Origin: Mortierella alpina
Taxonomy: Eukaryota > Mortierellomycota > Mortierellomycetes > Mortierellales > Mortierellaceae
Assembly (NCBI GenBank): GCA_029449245.1
Contig: JANATF010000005.1
Location: forward strand, 2,852,001 to 2,916,000
Direction: 5' to 3'
Length of the DNA: 64,000 nucleotides
Of the stretch, positions 44,937-54,852 are shown piece by piece. A model generated the notes under the pieces. That model worked only from the letters and a program-made list of their open reading frames with translations, ran no database searches and was not told the DNA's origin. The first letter of the stretch is position 1, and the number at the start of each line of letters is the position of its first letter. The translations under genes were made by a program, and so were the position numbers.

Positions 44937-46142
44937 CTATGATCCAGTGCCACTCTGGACCGTGGATCCTTCTGATTTGGACGACTTCCACTCTGTATTC
45001 TTGGCAGCCTCTTTCATCTTTTCCATAAACTCGTCCTTCAGGCAGTACTGTGTGTCGATCCTCGAGAGAATAGCATTCTCGTGCGTTCCCAGGACGGACT
45101 TTTTGGACTAGAAAGTCAGTCAAAAAAGAAAAAAAAAAGAATATCAGCGCTGTAAGTGCTTCCTGTTCTGATGTCTGCGCATACTATGAGATAGTTGAGG
45201 TTCATGGGTGCCAATGAGCGTTACCTCATCCTTGTAAATTGTCAGCTTGACGGGGTGGAGACCACACGTGAGAGTTTCCAGTCGAGGCGAGAGCACGTAG
45301 AACCGACGGTTTGGCCTATGTAGTTACGAGGTAGGCGGAGGTGAGATCCTGTTTCTGACGACACATTGTCTAAATCGATGTGATTGCCATTGCTGTCCGT
45401 ACCATGGTGATTCACCCTCCTGCGCCTGGAGCTCGATAGCTGGGACCTTCAATGGTTTCGCAAAGTCTGCGGGATTGTGCAGCTCTGCCTCGATTACCGC
45501 AGCCTTTGGAATGTCTCTTCTTGCCTCCACTAGCCACGAATAGCTATCGTTCACGTCAATTCATGGTAAAAGAAGAAGGGCAGAGATAAGAAAAGTAAAT
45601 TTGAGATTAGAGAGCACGCGTTAGCCGTTGCATGAAATATCAGATACACGCGCGTGGGAAGCGGAGGGAAATGTGGAGGGGAGGCAGGTCATCGTCACAC
45701 GACCGTCAACATACTGGGCATAGAGCGTCTTGAGTCCGTTCAGATGAGAGAGCACACAGACACAGACACAGACGGGCCGACCAGGTGCAGAGAAAATGTT
45801 GATGGAGAGATTAGGCAGGAAAGGAGGCGTGAGACGGTACAACGAGAGCAAGAGGACAAACGCGTTTCTCGCGTCAGGGGACGCATATGCAAGGGTGTAA
45901 AAAATACCTGGTATTTGGTGTTGATAGCAAAGCTGGCTGCTACATCTTCCTAAGTTTGGAGCGACGTGTTGCGGGTTGCACAGTAAAAACGGTGGTTAGG
46001 AGAGCTTGACCTTGCCTCGGCGCGTTTGTTTGATTATCGGCGGGTCAAGCGAGGAGCGAGGTTTCGTTACAAAATACTTTGACTTTTTGAACTGAGGCTC
46101 CTTTGGTTGCTCGCTGGAGTTGCATCCACAGGTAAACGACAT
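44937..46142 (-). CDS. Unrecognised conserved-looking 190-aa protein, six exons including a 10-nt microexon
   Basis: Not recognised. Exons 46142-46011, 45949-45908, 45713-45704, 45529-45403, 45315-45225, 45107-44937 close to 190 aa. The chain starts MSFTCGCNSSEQPKEPQFKK, continues EDVAASFAINTKYQYVDVEA, AVIEAELHNPADFAKPLKVP, WPNRRFYVLSPRLETLTCGL and ends DEFMEKMKEAAKNTEW plus a Ser/Gly tail. It is hydrophilic, with no membrane segment or signal peptide. Exons 4-6 are secure from canonical signals and frame. The link between exons 2 and 4 needs a phase-1 insert; TATGTTGACG (45713-45704) does this and gives a smooth sequence, but its donor GTCGTG is weak. A 13-nt version with donor GTGTGA is an alternative. 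Donor of exon 1 (GTCAAG) is also weak. Confidence 0.55.
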
Positions 46143-46467
46143 TGGTAATCTCTGCTACAGAGACAAGTAAGCGAATTGGGTTGCGTGAGTGGAGCCGGAG
46201 GCGGAGACGTGAGGGTGGGGGTGAGGGTGAGGGTGAAGGTGGAAGAGAATGAAAAAAAGGAGTTGAATTGTGAATTTGAATGAGAAGGAGCTGACTTGCG
46301 GGCTTTTGCACGTGATATACAACGCTAGCGTTTGCTTTTTTGGCGGGTCTGAATTCGATTCGCTTCGCTTTGATTGCCCACCTCAGATCAAATTCCACCG
46401 CACGCTCAACCCGCAGGAGCAATTTCCACGCAGCACACGCGGCACACTCATCACCTAGCAAGCAGAC

Positions 46468-49400
46468 ATGGATAACACGGCAGAAGGCACTGCTGCAGCT
46501 ATACATGCACAGCAAGGTATCCTGGCAGGGCGTCAGCACACGCAGAGATGCCTCGAAATACACAAAGGACGTCATGCTTGCACCCGCACGCCTAACTTAC
46601 TGTTCCTAAAAAATAGACAATTCCGAACAGGAGCACAGGGATGGCCTCGACAATCAGGAGCAGCAGCAGGCGGAACCCGTGGCAGCGTCAGAGCCGCCAA
46701 CGACAACGCCCAGCGGCGCGCCCATGCCCACGACTACGGACCCGACTTTGATTGAGGCATGGGACCGCTGCTGGGCTATCGTCAAGGCCACCCCGACAGA
46801 GTTCGACGCCTGGGAGGAGCTGATGCGGCTTGCAGACAGGCAGGATGGTGGTTTTGGCCCGGACGCTCCTCCTGCCAACATTGCCACTGTGCGGACCATT
46901 TACGATGCCTTTCTGAGCCAATTCCCTCTCTGCTTTGGATACTGGAAAAAGTACTCGGATCTCGAAAACCTTGCGACTGGCGTCGAGGGCGCAATCAAAG
47001 TAAGGCCCGGATGCAGACCACTGACAAAGTCTCCTGTGGAAACTCGTGAATACGCCTTTACTGATGCCAGATTGCCATCGCGCTGTTGTACCTGGTGCAT
47101 TCCTAGATCTTTGAGCGCGGCGTCAAGAGCATCTCCAACTCGGTAGACCTGTGGGTCCAGTACTGCACTTTCTTCATGGAGAACAAGCCAGCTGAGCGAG
47201 ACGTGATCGAACAGTGAGTGCAAATGCTGACGTTTTAATGATGTTCATTCTACCAAATGCCTTGGCTATCTTTCCCGCCTCTCAAATGCTCGGTGACAGC
47301 CAGTTTTTTGCACTGCGTGCCTCTCCTCAAGGAAAATGTCCCTCCCTATCTCTCATAACGCTTGCTTTACGCGGTGCGCACATCGCGCATGAGAGGCAGG
47401 ACAGAAAGTGGAAGAGTCGCGCAGGATGCATCTTGGATTCGCGATTCAAGGGATGACGTTTGAGTTCAAGGGATCATCTTCCACACATGTTGACAGAACC
47501 TTCAACGCATGCCTCTCGACTATCCGATATGGGATATGCGTCCGGAAAAAAAAGGGCAAGCGCAACTGTTTTGAACTGTCTTGTCGAGATGCATCTACGA
47601 CGATTACACAGAGTTCTGCCCCTGATCAGCGTTCAACTTTTGTGATGTGTCATGACACTTCCCACGGCCATGTTTTCGTGGACACCTCATTCCTCCGCAC
47701 CTCAGCCTCCGTGCATCGGAGCTGCCTTTCGAAGGCGGGCCTACTTGCTCCTTCCCGTTGATCCAAAGGACGGGCACACGATGAGCCAACGTGAATTTGT
47801 CCAATGCTTGACCTGTGGTCGGATCTGGCATACTTTCAATCTTTGAGTCACACTGATACTGTCTTGAAAACAAATAACTCATGCTTTTCATGGTTTGTGT
47901 TCACTAGGTTGTTTGAGCGTGGAGCAAGTGCTGTCGGGATGGACTTTATGCCGCATGTCTTTTGGGACAAGTTTATTGCGTTCTATGAGGAGAAAGAGGA
48001 GTATTCAAAGCTTGTTGCACTCATGGAGCGCATCATCAAAATACCGATGCACCAATATGCACGCTATTATCAACAGTAAGGCCCTTCTTCTATTCGAATG
48101 GCATCCTGACTAGGTTTTCCCCGCCATGGAGTGAATGACGTGCTAAAACATACATCGCTGTCTCTCACTGTAGATATGCGCAATTAGTGTCGACTCGGCC
48201 GTTGAGCGAATGGGTTTCAGAAGAGAAGTATAACGAATACAAGGCACAACTGACAGCTGGCAAGTCAGCAGAGGAGCAGGATCAGAACGCGACCTCGGAA
48301 GAGACAGAAAAGCCCAAGGAGGAGCTAGAGTCGCAAATGCGCCAGCTCATTCTGGAGTCCAGTGCGCTTGTACATGCCCGCACTGCAGAGGAGACGAACA
48401 AAAGGTGGCCATTCGAAGCCGAAATCAAACGGCCGTATTTCCACGTCAAGCCTATGGATATGCCTCAGCTCGACAACTGGCGCCGATACCTGGATTTTGA
48501 GGAAGCTGAGGGTGATGTGGAGCGGATCCGCGTGCTCTTTGAGCGCTGTCTTGTTACATGCGTAGGCGATTTCTTCTCTTGCTGTGGTATTCTGTGCATC
48601 TGTTCCTCGGGCTTGTCTGGAGAGAAAAAACTGATTGGTTGTCGCCTTGCCCTATCTTCTATTTACTTATTTACGAATAGGCACTCTACGAGGAATTCTG
48701 GTTGCGTTTTGGATCATGGGCGCGTTCACAAAACGATTTGGATGCACTCCGGGACATTTACTCTAGAGCCGTTGTGATGGTTCCTCCTTCGAATCCGTCC
48801 TTGCGCTTGACGTTGGCTATGGTCGAGGAGGAGCGAGGAGCTATCGAGAAGGCAAGAGAGCACTACCAAGCGATTCTCCAGCAACGTAAGATGATTTTTT
48901 GCTGTCGCGCTGCAGGGCCAAGATATCGTAGATATTCGATGTACAAACTCTTTTATTCTTTTTCTTGCGACGGTCAAATGATAGTGCCAGGACATATTGA
49001 GACGATCGTTCGCTTTGCCAACTTTGAGAGGCGCATGTCTCCAAGCGATCTTGCAGAGGCAGAAGTTGTTTATGCCTCCCAGTTGGGACTGGAGAATGTG
49101 GATGAGCAGACGCAGACAGCCATTGTGACACTTTATGCGCGGTTCCTTTGGCAGGCCAAGAAGGACACAGAGGCTGCGCGCGCCATCTTTAAGACGGGCG
49201 TTGGCAAGTTTGACAGCAAATTCTACTTTTCAAACTACCTCAAGTTTGAAATGGATCAGCCAGGTATGCACGTCGATGCAAAGCACACGACATGTCGTTT
49301 GGATGAGAGTCATACGGACACACGCGGACTCGGACACGGACACCCTCTCGATACTAATGCATTTTTCCTTCTTGCGATAGGAGATGACTATGAGTCGCGT

Positions 49401-50035
49401 GTGTCTGGAGTGTATGAGCAGATTCGGTACTCTGGGCTCCCTGAGGCAGTGAAGAACGATTACGCGCAAAGTTACTTGGATTTTGTCATGGAGTTTGGAT
49501 CGTCAGCAGCACGGTACAGCCAGCTGGAGGCGGACGTCAAGGCGCCCTCTGTGTATGTGACCGAGTCCAAGAAGCGCGCGGCCGCAGAGCAGGCGCAGGA
49601 GGAGGAGCGTGCCAAGAAGTTGACCAGATCCGAGGACGACGCGACGATGGGCGAACAGACTGAGGGCGCGGCACCTGTCGAGGACCAGACGAGTGCGCCA
49701 TTGTCAGGGATGGATCCTTCAGCCATGTATGGACAGCAGCAGCCGCATTGGGGAGCAGCGGACGCGGCAGCAGCGTACGGATATCCAGCGACAGTAAGTG
49801 ACGCCACATGCCACCTTGCCACCTTGCCACATGCCATATACCGTGTGTCTTGTGGAGTTGTGTTTTTTTTATATTTCTTGTTGCAAGATGAACTGACCCT
49901 TTTGAGAATGACTCGACTCTGTGTGCATAGGCATACCCATATGGAGGTGCGCCCGTGCAGGCTGGCACGCACTGGGGCTATGGTCAAGCGGGGGGTGCAG
50001 GCGCTGGTGCCAACAGCACGTCTGCGCCATATTAG
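46468..50035 (+). CDS. PRP39: Pre-mRNA-processing factor 39
   Basis: U1 snRNP-associated HAT-repeat protein needed for 5' splice-site recognition. Exons 46468-46516, 46617-46999, 47107-47213, 47908-48075, 48174-48561, 48681-48885, 48985-49263, 49381-49793, 49931-50035 give 698 aa. After a short acidic Gln-rich N-terminus, HAT repeats run from about residue 70 to 520, for example AWDRCWAIVKATPTEFDAWE, FPLCFGYWKKYSDLE, LFERGASAVGMDF, LDNWRRYLDFEEAEGD and YASQLGLENVDEQTQTAIVT. The C-terminus is Ala/Lys-rich and then Gly/Tyr/Ala-rich (YPYGGAPVQAGTHWGYGQAG). All eight introns are GT-AG and preserve frame; intron 3 is the longest at 694 bp. It shares a 325-bp divergent promoter with the preceding minus-strand gene. 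Confidence 0.92.
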
Positions 50036-50448
50036 CGGCGCACAGGTCGGGGCTGCGCCTTTTGTTTGACGCAAATAAAAGACCAAAAAAAAAAAACGAT
50101 GTGGGCAGTGAGCACGCACTGGCAGCTGCACAGCTTTTGAGTTGCCAAAGTGTGAAGAGAGCGAAGAGCTCGAGAGAGAGGACAAGAGACTTGCAGCACA
50201 GTAGTATCGCGTACTGTATCTTTGTACAATGGACATGTCGTGCCGTGGGATTCGACCCCCTGTGTGTGCGTGTGTGATTGTGCCTGTGTGTGTGTGCTCG
50301 ATTCGCTGGTGTGCCACGCCACCACCTATTTCTTGCGACATCACCCCCTGCCGCGTTTGTCGCTTGTCTGCTCTTGTCTCCTCGTGTCTGTTCTTGTCTG
50401 TTCTTTGTCTCCTTTGCTCCATCCTGCTTTCTCCTTTGCGCAATCGTG

Positions 50449-50547
<99 letters not shown>

Positions 50548-51897
50548 CTCCTCTCCTCTCTGTCTTGTCTCTTCTTGTCTCTTCTTGTCTCTCTCTTACT
50601 CTTCTCTTTCTCTTTCTCTGCTACATCCGTTCATCCTCGTTTGACTTGTCGCTTGCACATCTCGCTCGTCCATCTGCACCTCCTCGCCTGCCGTGCTTCC
50701 TGCTCCTCCGATATAGCTTGCTGCAAGAGCTTCTTCCTTGCTTGCCTTGCTTGCCACCCAAGGCTCACTTCCCAAAAACAAAAAAGAGGGTCGAGATTCG
50801 CCTTCCTGCACTCTGCCTGCATCCAGCCTGCATCGACTATTTTACCGTGCTGCCTCGTCCACTGTTTTCTTGGACACTTTTTGATTCCTTGGCTCTTTTG
50901 ACTCTTTCCATCCTGCTGGTAATCCACTACACAGCACAAAAAACACAAAAACACAAACCATAACAACAGCTTCCCTACACGCCCCTACGCTTTCATCAAC
51001 AAACAGACCAAAAAAAAAAAAAGGCATTCGCTGTCATCGCCTTCATTCCCCACACTGGTGAAACTCTCCTCCGCTCGAATTGTCTTGGGTTAAGGTATGA
51101 CTTGGCTGCTCATTAATGAGACTTTGGAGCACGCAATCACAGGAGGCAACAGGAGAAGAAAAAAACCGCTCATGCCAAACAATCCACCATTAAGCACTAT
51201 GATCGAGTCAGAGGAAGGATAGCACAGCATGCATGTCCTCAGGGAAGACGACCACAGAAGAAAAACACGGAAAGAATGATAGAGAACAAAGCAGAGCAGG
51301 ATTCTTTGGCAAGCACTGGACAAGGAGCGCAGAAGAAACAAAAAGAAAAAGAGTCAAAAGGAAGCATACGCCATGGCATACAGGGAAGAGGAAAGGCGAA
51401 GAAGGAGACGAGGCCCCGCTTGCCTGTGCTCTATCGTCTACCCGGGATAGGGGGAACTCAAAGGAGCGGAGCATTACTTCATTTCCGCCCCTACCTCACG
51501 CTCCCGCCGACCCCAGTGGGCACCATGGGCTGTTCTATCTTTAGTCTGTCTTCGGGGCACTTTTCGCCAGCAACTCCTGTGCCGTCTGTGGCCCGGCGAT
51601 GACGATTTCGACGCACTAACTCGCCTTGACCCTCTCCTTGCGGCCCTCTCGTCCTCTCTTCGTTAGTGCATAAATCCTCCAGCACCACCCCGATCCTGCC
51701 ATCGCCCTCGTCGCCGCTCTCGACACTCGACTCCGTCTGTCTCTTTGTGTTCTCGCTACACGTGCAGTGTATCTAAGGGAGAGGAAACACAGTTTTCTTG
51801 ACTCTGTTGCAGAGGCAAACCTAGCAGCACTCGACGGATACAACGGGGAAGCAACAACACCCAGAAACCGCCCGCGAGACTCCAGCCTGTTTCGACC
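50036..51897. other. Intergenic region with long CT tract; promoter of the SAP-domain gene
   Basis: About 1.86 kb. No supported gene; the long Leu/Ser open frames at 50220-50960 are readings of the CT microsatellite. The region contains the 3' flank of PRP39 and presumably the SAP-domain gene leader. Confidence 0.6.
50453..50547. repeat. (CT)n microsatellite
   Basis: Two blocks of about 20 CT units each, separated by a T8 stretch. It is the longest dinucleotide array in the window. Confidence 0.95.
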
Positions 51898-54150
51898 ATG
51901 TACCACCAGACATCGCAGAGCTCATCCAACAGCAGTCTGCTGACTCAGGCACTGACCGCAGAGCAGCACTTCCAGGTCGAGCATCCGGTCGATTACCAGG
52001 CCATGTTTGCGCTTGCTCACGACAGGGCGCATCAAAGCCAACAGCTCCAACAGCAACAGCAGCAGCTTCATCAAGGACATCTGCAACAACAGCTTCAGCA
52101 CCAGCAGCCGCTGCAAACGCCCCACATGCAACAGGACGGCACTATCGTCAATGGCGCCGGCCAGGTTGGAAACCAAGACGCATTCGCGTTTGACCCTTCG
52201 TCCTTACCACTCTATTCAAGCCAGCTCCCACTGTCCGACCTGGACCTCATGGGTGACATGTCCGGCATATCCCTCCCGAGCGACCTCACCCAGGGCAACG
52301 GGGCGGATTGGGCCTCATACCTGGTCCTTAACAATTTTGGGGAGACACCGGGACATGTGGACATGGAGTCATTACAGTTGATGCCCAACAACCTCGGTAA
52401 TGAAAAGTGGTCCATGGATCAGGACGCTTCACTCTCCTTCGACATGCAGGATTCCTCTTCCTCACTCTTGCATCCCACAGACCAACCTCCGCCTCCGCCT
52501 CAGCAACAGCCACAGCAGCAACAACAGCAACCTCCGCCGCAAACACAGCAAAGGTCGCCACAACCACAGCAGCACCAGCTGAGGCAGCTTCAGCAAGACC
52601 AGCAAGACCAAGCTGCACTGCAGCAACAGCATCAACAGCATCAGCAACAGCAGCAGCAACAACAGCAACAGTTACAACTGCAGTTGGAACAGCAGCAGCG
52701 CCAATTGCAGCATCATCATCAACAGCAGCAGCATCATCAACAGCAGCAGCAGCAGCAACAACAAGTACAGCAGCAGCAGCAGCAACAACAACATCAACAG
52801 CAACAACAGCAGCAGGAGCGCCAGCTGTCGTTTCAGCAACAGCAGTTTCGACTCTATCAGCTCCAACAGCAGCAGCAGCTTCGATTACAACTGGAGTTGG
52901 CTAGTCAAACGCAACTGCCACAGAGTCCGGGCCCGGGACTTGCCTACTCTCCATCGCCTATGCAGTTGCAATATCCTCATCAGTACCTTCACAGCATGAG
53001 TCAGTTCCCCACTGGACATTCGCCTGCCCAGTCGCCACTCTCTCCCGGGAATTATGCTGGAGACGACTACTTTTCATCCAGACAGGCATCGCCCGGACCC
53101 GCATCCTCACCAAGCGCGTCGTCGAAAATCAAGTCCAGGCCACGGCCATCTACCGCTGGTGGCAGGGTGTCCCACGGCGGAATCAAGGCGCTTTTTGGAG
53201 GAAGCGCCTCCAAGGGCAACCGCACCTCTCTTGACCTCAAGTCCGAGAGCTCATTGCAAGGCCTGACCGCAGCTATCATGACCGTCAATCAGTCCACCGG
53301 CCAAGTCTCTCCAAAGACGCCGCCTCTCAGGAAAAAGAAGGCTGTCAAGGCTGTCTCTGCAGAGATTACGCTCCCCAGCCATGTGGACATGACTGCAGGC
53401 CTGGACTCTTTGGCAGAGCGGTCGCAGCCAGGATCGACTCTAGGTGTTCCTTCTGATCCAGTCGCACCCACCTTAACGCTGGCCGAGCGTCGTGCCGCAG
53501 CCGCAGCGGCTGGAATGCAAAGACGGAGATCGGCTTCAGAGTCGTCCACTACCGCTAAAAAGCCCATCCCAGTCCCGGCTCATGCTACGTCGTTGATTCC
53601 TCCTAATCTTGGATTGGACGCCAAGAGCAAGCGCCTCATAGTATCGCCTAACGGCACGCCTTCTGCCGAGAGTGTGCCCTTTGCCAGTCCTTCCATCCTG
53701 ACCGCGTCTGGGTCCTCGCCGGCTCCTATTCAAATCGGACGGATCACCCCTCGGCACTCGTCTTCGCAGGCACGGACGGAGGAGCAGCAGCGACAATTGG
53801 ATGCAGCCATGGAACGTGTTGACTTTGACGATGTAACAGTGGCTGAGCTCAAGGAGATGCTGAGACAGCGGGGCAAGCATGGCGGCGGCAAGAAGGCAGA
53901 TCTCATCAAGCGACTGCAGTCAGAGATTGAGGTGATCCGCTCCAAGCGGCAATCGGCACCCTGTTCTAGCGGTGTTGTCATCCCCCCACCATTGGCGTCG
54001 CCCACTCACAACCTCTACAAGACCCTGGGCGGGATGCATATTGGATCGCCACCTGGGCAGATGGCTGTGACGCCTTCGAGTCTGCGCTATGCGCTTTATA
54101 ACGGAGCCGCAGCCGAGCCCAGTCCAGGTGGTGGAGCGGGGATTTTGTAA
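51898..54150 (+). CDS. PolyQ-rich SAP-domain protein
   Basis: Single exon, 750 aa, probably a nuclear DNA/chromatin-associated factor. Residues about 50-340 are extremely Gln-rich with scattered His, Leu and Arg. The middle is Ser/Pro-rich with basic patches (KTPPLRKKKAVKAVSAEITL). A SAP motif lies at about 641-680: VDFDDVTVAELKEMLRQRGK followed by GGGKKADLIKRLQSEIEVI, matching the SAP helix-extended loop-helix with the conserved Gly and Leu positions. SAP domains bind AT-rich scaffold DNA. An arrangement of polyQ activation-like region plus C-terminal SAP recalls myocardin-type coactivators, but nothing else supports that link. The start codon is the first ATG in the frame. Confidence 0.85.
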   Translation: MYHQTSQSSSNSSLLTQALTAEQHFQVEHPVDYQAMFALAHDRAHQSQQLQQQQQQLHQGHLQQQLQHQQPLQTPHMQQDGTIVNGAGQVGNQDAFAFDPSSLPLYSSQLPLSDLDLMGDMSGISLPSDLTQGNGADWASYLVLNNFGETPGHVDMESLQLMPNNLGNEKWSMDQDASLSFDMQDSSSSLLHPTDQPPPPPQQQPQQQQQQPPPQTQQRSPQPQQHQLRQLQQDQQDQAALQQQHQQHQQQQQQQQQQLQLQLEQQQRQLQHHHQQQQHHQQQQQQQQQVQQQQQQQQHQQQQQQQERQLSFQQQQFRLYQLQQQQQLRLQLELASQTQLPQSPGPGLAYSPSPMQLQYPHQYLHSMSQFPTGHSPAQSPLSPGNYAGDDYFSSRQASPGPASSPSASSKIKSRPRPSTAGGRVSHGGIKALFGGSASKGNRTSLDLKSESSLQGLTAAIMTVNQSTGQVSPKTPPLRKKKAVKAVSAEITLPSHVDMTAGLDSLAERSQPGSTLGVPSDPVAPTLTLAERRAAAAAAGMQRRRSASESSTTAKKPIPVPAHATSLIPPNLGLDAKSKRLIVSPNGTPSAESVPFASPSILTASGSSPAPIQIGRITPRHSSSQARTEEQQRQLDAAMERVDFDDVTVAELKEMLRQRGKHGGGKKADLIKRLQSEIEVIRSKRQSAPCSSGVVIPPPLASPTHNLYKTLGGMHIGSPPGQMAVTPSSLRYALYNGAAAEPSPGGGAGIL

Positions 54151-54852
54151 AGGAGCCCCATACTTCACTGGCATTCAAGGACTACCAGAGATACCAGAAA
54201 GTCGCACCATCTCTAGCAAACCATTGTAAATTATGTATAGAACTCTTTCTTTTCCCTGTCTTTTCGATTTTGGTTATAACAAGTAACAAACGTTTGCGCT
54301 TTTGTTTGTATTCGATTGAGGTTGACCGGATTTGAAAGTATGAAAGTACTTGCGATATCTGAGCATGTTGGTGTATCATCGAGGTCAGGAACAGGTCGCT
54401 GTTCGGCCGTGGAAAGGGTCAAGTGTAACGATAAGGGTTTAACGCCGGCATCCTGTGAATGAGCGGTTTGTATGCACATGTCCGATCCTCCCTTTGCCGC
54501 TGAGTGACACCCCTTTTTCATAATCTGTAACGTCTCCTTGTGGGCTCCTTCTTGTCCTAGAGGAATAGGATAGCTACTGTATTACGCGTTGCCCTGAGGA
54601 CGCCTCGTCAACGTGGAGTGACCATTCGAAGGTGAGGCTGCTTGCGGGCATAGAGTAGGAGAGGCTGATAGGGAGCTGGCATGGTTGTAAAGAGCAAGCA
54701 CTTATCGTCCAGATCAATCAATCTCCTCTTTCCCACTTTCGCCTCGCCTTCCTTCCTGTCATTCCTTCGCAAACACGCTGCTGTTGAGCACGACCCACCT
54801 CACAATACGCTGCAACACACCCCAAACACACTCTGTCCGTAGTAGTTTGCAT
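54151..54852. other. Intergenic region
   Basis: 3' flank of the SAP-domain gene and CT-rich promoter of the LRR gene (54720-54780). No gene recognised. Confidence 0.6.

Noticed and set aside
50220-50963. Long Leu/Ser-rich open frames
   Set aside because: They are translations of the CT microsatellite and flanking CT-rich DNA in three frames.
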